From Microcaldota archaeon (GTDB taxonomy: Archaea > Micrarchaeota > Micrarchaeia > Micrarchaeales > Micrarchaeaceae): DNA of 64,000 bases. Each line of letters opens with the position of its first letter. Position 1 is the first letter of the stretch. A program made the translations under genes and the position numbers. The DNA lies in contig JAGWHK010000003.1 in assembly GCA_028866775.1 (NCBI GenBank), forward strand, positions 1-64,000, given 5' to 3'. This document shows positions 59,498 through 64,000 of the stretch, piece by piece. The notes under the pieces are model-generated. The model was not told the DNA's origin. It worked only from the letters and a program-made list of their open reading frames with translations, and did no database searches.

Positions 59498-59680
59498 TCA
59501 CCTTGGATGTGCACCGCTCATATGGGAGACTAGGCTTGCTTCGTCATTGAACCTCTGTCCGCAGATCTCGCATTCGTAACTGGGAGCGGATCCCGCCCCG
59601 TGTGCAGACCTTATATGGGCCGCAAGCACATCCCCATTCGAGAAGACCGCCCCGCATATGCCGCATTCGAATCTTGGCAT
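59498..59680 (-). CDS. Two-finger C2H2 zinc-finger protein
   Basis: 60 residues. Two classic fingers: CGICGAVFSNGDVLAAHIRS plus AH, and CEICGQRFNDEASLVSHMSG plus AH, spaced C-x2-C-x12-H-x4-H. GGTGAGG ribosome site before the ATG. Compact nucleic-acid-binding protein; compare the single finger at 49509. Confidence 0.8.
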   Translation of the reverse strand: MPRFECGICGAVFSNGDVLAAHIRSAHGAGSAPSYECEICGQRFNDEASLVSHMSGAHPR

Positions 59681-59812
59681 TTCCTCACCAGAAGAGAAGG
59701 AACCCCACTCACTTTATCTCTTTCCTTTTATTGGGTGCCCGCTACTTTGGAACGAGACATGCAAAACCGATTTATATTTTGTCGCAGCAAGATCATTCAA
59801 CGCTGTGATGCA

Positions 59813-60001
59813 ATGCCTGAAGCTACGAAAGAACAACAGGGGAAGAGCTATGTACAGACCGTTAGGGATATTGCAGCAGGCTTAACCGATATAAGGCGTA
59901 ATTTCGAGGAGATCCTGCGCTTGGAAAGGTCGCGCATTGAGGGGAATGGTATTGGAGCCCAAAGCAGGTCTCAACCTCTGCCCAAGGTAGGGGAGAAGTG
60001 A
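59813..60001 (+). CDS. Small coiled-coil hypothetical protein
   Basis: 62 residues from ATG 59813, about 38 bases after a GATTTATATTTTG TATA. Helical: SYVQTVRDIAAGLTDIRRNF, EEILRLERSRIEG. Longer ORF upstream crosses the promoter. Not recognised. Confidence 0.55.
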   Translation: MPEATKEQQGKSYVQTVRDIAAGLTDIRRNFEEILRLERSRIEGNGIGAQSRSQPLPKVGEK

Positions 60002-60072
60002 AAGAACCCAAAACCCGGCATATCTGAACAATGTGGAACAACTTCTCATAAGGTCATGGGAACCTCTGGAAG

Positions 60073-60097
60073 TTCGAAAGCTTGATATATCTGACCC
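60073..60097 (+). promoter_or_regulatory. Extended TATA promoter, near-identical copy
   Basis: TTCGAAAGCTTGATATATCT (first 20 bases), about 40 bases before ATG 60127. Confidence 0.7.
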
Positions 60098-60126
60098 TAG
60101 GAGTATCTATGAACTTGGCTGATTGA

Positions 60127-60672
60127 ATGGGGGGAAATGGTGTTGCGACGTTCGAGGCTAGGGGCCCAAAGAGGGTGCCGGTATACAATGGGGTCCTTTC
60201 TGAGTCAGGCCAGGTGGATTGGAGGGAGTTCATACGTGTTCAGGTCCCGCCGGAGCGGCACACCCACCAGATATCCACTATAAAGGAAGCCATAAGGACC
60301 TTCAGGGAAACGGAAAACAGCTTCCGTGACTCCATCAGGAATCACCCCACCATAAGGGCGATAACCAAAAGCCTCGACAGGCTGCAGGGCGTCTCGATGC
60401 AGGAGTGCGGCCTGATAGAGGCAGGTTGGCCAAAGGCAGTGGTCATGGACATTGACAAGAGCATGAAGGAGAGCAACATCTACTTCCAGGGGCCTGTCCC
60501 ACTGTCAGTTGCGGCAAACCTCCAGGAAAGGGTCATCGAAAACGCGGACCGTTTCGGCTTCGTGAATGCTGCCCCCATAGGCAGGCTGGGCACCATGGTT
60601 CTACTGAGATTCGACCAGCAGATGAGTGGATCAGTCACCGCGACCATCAACGTAAAGCTGGAGCTGGTCTGA
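60127..60672 (+). CDS. Hypothetical soluble protein
   Basis: 181 residues. Central helix pair (STIKEAIRTFRETENSFRDS, HPTIRAITKSLDRLQ) and a strand-rich end with NVKLELV. Not recognised. Under the shared promoter; the next gene has its own copy. Confidence 0.65.
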   Translation: MGGNGVATFEARGPKRVPVYNGVLSESGQVDWREFIRVQVPPERHTHQISTIKEAIRTFRETENSFRDSIRNHPTIRAITKSLDRLQGVSMQECGLIEAGWPKAVVMDIDKSMKESNIYFQGPVPLSVAANLQERVIENADRFGFVNAAPIGRLGTMVLLRFDQQMSGSVTATINVKLELV

Positions 60673-60684
60673 CACAATGAAGCC

Positions 60685-60706
60685 AGAAAGCTTCATATAT
60701 CTGAAC
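60685..60706 (+). promoter_or_regulatory. Extended TATA promoter (TATATCTGA family)
   Basis: AGAAAGCTTCATATATCTGA, about 31 bases before ATG 60731. Confidence 0.65.
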
Positions 60707-60730
60707 AAAACAAGATAGCTGGGGATGTAA

Positions 60731-61144
60731 ATGTCTGGATTGGCAACCAAGAATGTAATTGGTTCTAGAAACCTTAGTAAGGAGGAAATGGTGAGGATTG
60801 CGCTCAAGATCAGCACTTGGGAGAAGGAGTCGCCAGGGATGCTTGTTGGCAGGTCCGGACCGATATCAGTGGAGATCGGAAAGTCGGCCGGAACGGTAAT
60901 GATTGGCGTATCAACAACCGATCAATCGACTAATAAGCAGGTTACGCTGGGGGAAAGTCTGATCGGGGAGACAAGTCCATTGTATAAAAGTGCTTTAGAC
61001 CATGTTGAAAAATGCATGAGGGATCAGCAATCAAAGTTCTATCAGAGGGTTTTCGATATGACCGATCACCTGTTTGCAGGAGAGCGGATAGCCAGGGAGA
61101 GGGCTTTCACATACATCGAGGCCATGTTAAGGAGCTCGGACTGA
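60731..61144 (+). CDS. Hypothetical soluble protein
   Basis: 137 residues. A middle segment AGTVMIGVSTTDQSTNKQVT between helices LSKEEMVRIALKISTWEKES and a helical C-terminus. Not recognised. Convergent with the TIM-barrel gene, 20 bases apart. Confidence 0.65.
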   Translation: MSGLATKNVIGSRNLSKEEMVRIALKISTWEKESPGMLVGRSGPISVEIGKSAGTVMIGVSTTDQSTNKQVTLGESLIGETSPLYKSALDHVEKCMRDQQSKFYQRVFDMTDHLFAGERIARERAFTYIEAMLRSSD

Positions 61145-61164
61145 TCGGCGTATGGATTGGCATT

Positions 61165-61959
61165 TTAGAACGCCTCTCTTGCTTCCCTTAGGAAAGACCT
61201 GACCTTTTCAAGGTTGAGGGCGTCATTTCCATAGCCTTCCCCTAATTTGTCCCTCAACCCGCCCTCTGCATCAATCGAGAAGTCATCACTGCCCACCGCC
61301 CTTTTGAGCTGCGCCACCTTGGCCCTTACGTTGTCACCCGTGAAGCCCCCAGCGAAGGTTATGCCGGAGGTAACGCCGCTATCCCTGAACCTCTGGTAAG
61401 TTTCGGCAATCTTCATTGTGTCTAGTTCCACGCCCCTGCCTTGCGAATAATCAAGGATGAGATAATCCAACTGCTTGTAATCATTTGCCAGCGTCTTTGC
61501 AAGCTGCTGTACAGAATCAGATTCAGGATAAACCTGGAGCACGATCTTAAGCCTTGGATATTTGTCTTTTAGTTCCTCGATCTCAACGCGGTGGGGGAAT
61601 ACCCTGTTGAGCTGGACCCCGTCAACAAGCCCGTTGCTGTAAATGCCACCATGCTCCAATAGCCTCTTTACCTCGCCCACAAGCTGCTCTGGACGTTTTG
61701 TGTAATAATGCAGGGTGGAGAAAACCTCTCCTTTGACCTCACCCAATATCAGCGGCAACTCTTGAAAACGCGGCACCCTCTTATTGCCCTCGCTAAAGCC
61801 AAAATCCAAGCTTCTCCAGGAAACCTGAAAACCCATCATGGGGATGTGTTCGGTCCCCAAGCTGAAGCCGGAGTTGCGTATTATGGCGATAACGCCCCTG
61901 GCCTCATCTACAGAGGCGACGCCACATACGCCCACATACGGCCTGGCTTTGCTGCTCAT
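61165..61959 (-). CDS. TIM-barrel protein resembling phosphoribosylanthranilate isomerase
   Basis: 264 residues. Beta strands of a TIM barrel: PYVGVCGVASVDEARGVIAI, VDGVQLNRVFPH, IVLQVYPES, YLILDYSQGRG, GITFAGGFTGDNV and FSIDAEGGLRDKLG, in the order of TrpF (strand-1 Cys, VQL, ILDS-like, AGGL and SxVExxxG-like). Key PRAI residues are partly altered and no other trp gene is near, so activity is uncertain. Confidence 0.6.
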   Translation of the reverse strand: MSSKARPYVGVCGVASVDEARGVIAIIRNSGFSLGTEHIPMMGFQVSWRSLDFGFSEGNKRVPRFQELPLILGEVKGEVFSTLHYYTKRPEQLVGEVKRLLEHGGIYSNGLVDGVQLNRVFPHRVEIEELKDKYPRLKIVLQVYPESDSVQQLAKTLANDYKQLDYLILDYSQGRGVELDTMKIAETYQRFRDSGVTSGITFAGGFTGDNVRAKVAQLKRAVGSDDFSIDAEGGLRDKLGEGYGNDALNLEKVRSFLREAREAF

Positions 61960-61986
61960 CTCTACACATCTTATGGGGTCCCGTCC

Positions 61987-62388
61987 TTAACCTGGCGCCC
62001 TTCTCGTGGGTCCGACCTTTCTCAAAAGGAGCGTTTCCTGCACCCGCTCGATCTTTTGGATTGTCTTCCCGGCAGCCCAGAGGTTCGCCACCACAAGGGC
62101 CATGTCGAGCCTCTTGTAGAGCTTAGACAATTCCTTCACCGTATCCTCGGTAACCTTCGGGTTAACCTCCACCCTTCCTTCCTGGACAAGCAGGAAGGGC
62201 AGCATGTTCAGCTCAATTGCCCTGTCGGCAAGCTTCCAGAAGGGTTGCCCGATAACAGGGTCGCTCTCGTGGATGTCGAAGGCCGCATTCAGGTGGTCGC
62301 TGTAATCCCCGCCCCTCTTTATTGCCTTGATTGCTTCCAGCATTACCTTGCGTTTATGCGCATCTCTTGGTGTGAGTTCCCTCTTCAT
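61987..62388 (-). CDS. Hypothetical protein
   Basis: 133 residues. Helical, charged (HKRKVMLEAIKAIKRGGDYS, DTVKELSKLYKRLDMALVVA). It lies 27 bases upstream of the TrpF-like gene in the same direction. Not recognised. Confidence 0.6.
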   Translation of the reverse strand: MKRELTPRDAHKRKVMLEAIKAIKRGGDYSDHLNAAFDIHESDPVIGQPFWKLADRAIELNMLPFLLVQEGRVEVNPKVTEDTVKELSKLYKRLDMALVVANLWAAGKTIQKIERVQETLLLRKVGPTRRAPG

Positions 62389-62462
62389 TTGATCGGTTAT
62401 ACTGCAATCGCTCCAAATACTTATACTTAACTAGGTTCATGCCTGCCCCCACTTGGCTCTGG

Positions 62463-62855
62463 TCAACGGTCCCGCTCTTTCATCATTCTTGCGCTGTACT
62501 TTACCAATTTCCTTATCAACGGGGCTGGAATCTTGCGATCAAGAGGGAGATGGACAGCAGACTTTGTAACCTTATATCCGGCCAGCCCCTTCTTGTTGTC
62601 GGATATGGTTGGCGGCCTGAGGTATAACCCTATATGGTTGCTCTGCAATGCAAACCAGGCAAACATGCCCTTGTAGCTGTAACCTTCATAGGAATAACCA
62701 GGCATGCTGTAGCTTATGAGCTCTGTGGCATCAGGTACAACCTCCCGGATCACCTTCCTGACCTCCCTGAGCTTTGCCTGCATCTTTCTGGGCCGTCTGG
62801 CGATGTACGCATCTACATCTTTTGACCTTACGGGGCTCGATCTGCTTTCGGCCAT
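62463..62855 (-). CDS. DUF1801 family protein (second, diverged copy)
   Basis: 130 residues. DUF1801 features: VRKVIREVVPDATELISYSM then PGYSYEGYSYKGMFAWFALQ, HIGLYLRPP, KKGLAGYKVTKSAVHLPLDR. The paralogue is at 21895-22329. Function unknown. Confidence 0.85.
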   Translation of the reverse strand: MAESRSSPVRSKDVDAYIARRPRKMQAKLREVRKVIREVVPDATELISYSMPGYSYEGYSYKGMFAWFALQSNHIGLYLRPPTISDNKKGLAGYKVTKSAVHLPLDRKIPAPLIRKLVKYSARMMKERDR

Positions 62856-63015
62856 AGTTCCACCACTTTATTTTCCCAGCATTCGTATATAAATCTAACT
62901 TCCATGGGGCTGGACCCGACTCGGGATTGGCCCCCGTGACGACATATGGGCTATGAGGGTTAAGGTTTCCCCACACCAAGCTTAATATCGCGCCCCCTCT
63001 ATAGTTACTGGTTGA

Positions 63016-63270
63016 ATGGACAAGGAAAGCCTGGTAAATGGGCTCGTTGGCAAGAAGGTGCTGATAAAGAGCCATGGGGGAGTCGGTACCAAGGACTACA
63101 AGATGGAAATTGGGGAATACAGGGGGATCCTGCTCGACTTCGACGGCGTCTTCCTGAAGGTGAAGTACGAGCTCGCCAAGTTCGTCTCCGGGGCTACGCG
63201 GATAAGCGAGGAGACGCTCCTCATGAACGTGGCTTATGTGATAACGATAGAGGAATACAGGGAGGCATGA
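63016..63270 (+). CDS. Small beta-rich protein
   Basis: 84 residues. Strand pattern GKKVLIKSHGGVG, KMEIGEYRGILLDFDGVFLK, TLLMNVAYVITIEE resembles an SH3/Sm-like barrel. AAGCTTAATAT TATA about 30 bases upstream. Family not recognised; an RNA-binding role is only a guess. Confidence 0.65.
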   Translation: MDKESLVNGLVGKKVLIKSHGGVGTKDYKMEIGEYRGILLDFDGVFLKVKYELAKFVSGATRISEETLLMNVAYVITIEEYREA

Positions 63271-63362
63271 TGCCGCTGATTGAATCCACCTCCAATGCGA
63301 TGCCGCAAACGGAGCGCGGATCATGCAAGGTGCTATATATGTGGAGAGACGTAATATAACCA

Positions 63363-63752
63363 GTGGTAGATGTGGCAGGAGACGCAAGAATCATCCATTT
63401 CAAGATCGAGGGCAAGTCGGTCTCAATCTTGGACTGTGGAAAGCCAAGGAGGAGCGACGTCATTGCGCTCATAGAGGAGGCAAAGAAGAAAAACCTCGTC
63501 GTGAACCTGGTCGGCGCGACCCTCAGCAAGATTGACCTTAGCGGTCTGAACTTTGCAAGGGGTGACATCTCAAACGCAGACCTCTCTGGGTCAAACCTCT
63601 CCAAGTCCAACTTCTTCAACGCCAACCTCTCGCATGCGAACCTTTCCAACGCGAACCTGTCGGGCGCGGATTTCTCATTTGCAAACATGGCGGGGGCTGA
63701 CCGCAAGGGCGCTGACCTCTCCGATGCCAACCTCTTCAAGACCAACATGTGA
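63363..63752 (+). CDS. Pentapeptide-repeat protein
   Basis: 129 residues from GTG 63363 (TATATATG TATA about 26 bases upstream, leaderless). N-terminal 45 residues form a small domain, then about 16 A(D/N)LSx repeats (SGLNFARGDISNADLSGSNL, SHANLSNANLSGADFSFANM) make a quadrilateral beta-helix. Function of such proteins varies, including DNA mimicry of gyrase; not defined here. Confidence 0.82.
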   Translation: MVDVAGDARIIHFKIEGKSVSILDCGKPRRSDVIALIEEAKKKNLVVNLVGATLSKIDLSGLNFARGDISNADLSGSNLSKSNFFNANLSHANLSNANLSGADFSFANMAGADRKGADLSDANLFKTNM

Positions 63753-63765
63753 GCCATCCAAACAG

Positions 63766-63870
63766 AAGGTATTATATAGGGCGGCAACAGAGTTATAGCA
63801 GGAAGAGAGGTTTCAGATAAGGTACAGCAGTAATTAAATCTTATCCTGATCGACAGAGGGCAAATTCAAT
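63766..63870 (+). other. Non-coding stretch with orphan TATA
   Basis: GGTATTATATAGGGC at 63767-63781 is a good plus-strand TATA. No plus-strand ORF begins within 80 bases, so a short RNA or no transcript at all. Confidence 0.3.
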
Positions 63871-64000
63871 TTAGGCGTTTCCAAGCAGAAGTTTTGAAAC
63901 GGTTAACTGCCCATGATTCTCAGGCACTTGAAATCTGCCAGTCGCTGAAACTCGTCTTCTTAGAATTTGGCCCCCAGCCGCGGCAATTGCCACTGGCTGG
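63871..64000 (-). CDS. Partial C-terminus of an unknown gene
   Basis: Minus-strand open frame of 42 codons from the window edge to TAA at 63871-63873. Ends SKLLLGNA. The residues (for example RRRVSATGRFQVPENHGQ) look coding. The start lies outside the window. Family cannot be named. Confidence 0.45.
   Translation of the reverse strand, partial: QPVAIAAAGGQILRRRVSATGRFQVPENHGQLTVSKLLLGNA

Noticed and set aside
54471-60097. TTCGAAAGCTTGATATAT copies as terminal repeats of a mobile element
   Set aside because: All copies point toward a start codon at promoter distance and in the direction of the gene, which fits promoters better.
63960-64000. CAGCCGCGG resembling the 16S rRNA 515 region
   Set aside because: The flanking sequence does not continue as rRNA and the opposite strand has an open coding-like frame.
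1-64000. CRISPR array or cas genes
   Set aside because: No run of regularly spaced identical repeats was seen; the three 18-bp repeats at 38.0 kb are imperfect, few and promoter-linked.

Overview
The window comes from an archaeon. It encodes RIO1 kinase, NMD3, a SecD/SecF pair, a Sec61-gamma/SecE subunit, an archaeal histone, archaeal ThiI, NFACT-R and Sua5 proteins, a DUF2070 membrane protein and class III signal peptide (pilin/archaellin-like) proteins. Genes have archaeal BRE/TATA promoters with short or absent leaders, plus occasional GGTG-type ribosome binding sites. Dense packing, small proteins and many orphan genes suggest a DPANN lineage, most like Micrarchaeota/ARMAN. That placement is inference; no rRNA is present to confirm it.

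Layout. 1-5.5 kb: surface proteins with a MinD-like ATPase and two tandem YjbQ proteins. 5.6-31 kb: mostly housekeeping genes, with tRNA-Cys, tRNA-Leu and tRNA-Thr. These include a CBS-domain protein, a pilin-like protein, NMD3, a PPP phosphatase, SecD/SecF, RIO1, ThiI, SecE, a short NFACT-R protein, Nudix, MTAP, CYTH, MsrB, a ZIP transporter, Sua5, histone, endonuclease IV, a polyprenol/dolichol kinase-like protein, DUF2070, a cis-prenyltransferase and a thyA-folA-glyA folate cluster. 31-36.9 kb: pilin-like and surface proteins, orphan paralogues and a second MinD-like ATPase. 36.9-43.9 kb: an accessory island with a DDE transposase, an AbrB-like protein, two winged-helix regulators and a visibly AT-rich block. 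That block holds a DUF4145/HEPN-like multi-spanning membrane protein, a SHOCT protein and a compact three-gene cassette whose last member has a PD-(D/E)XK nuclease signature. 43.9-63.8 kb: a HerA-like ATPase, FKBP, a deoxyribosyltransferase-like protein and many orphan genes. The right edge cuts a minus-strand gene.

Two signals stand out. First, about fifteen mostly unrecognised genes, concentrated at 46-61 kb, share an extended promoter built around CGAAAGCTTGATATATCTG. It usually lies about 25-45 bases before the start codon and looks like a regulon. Second, the AT-rich cassette at 41.3-43.7 kb pairs a putative nuclease with two unknown proteins and resembles an undescribed defence or mobile-element module. 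Also notable are a protein that looks like a bacterial outer-membrane beta-barrel (51.1-51.9 kb), a histone with a basic C-terminal tail, and an NFACT protein reduced to its coiled coil and NFACT-R domain.

Functionally, the housekeeping part covers protein export (SecD, SecF, SecE, FKBP), ribosome biogenesis and quality control (RIO1, NMD3, NFACT-R, possible hibernation factor), tRNA modification (ThiI, Sua5), one-carbon/dTMP synthesis (GlyA, FolA, ThyA) and polyprenyl phosphate lipid carriers (cis-prenyltransferase, polyprenol kinase). All assignments come from reading motifs; no database search was possible.
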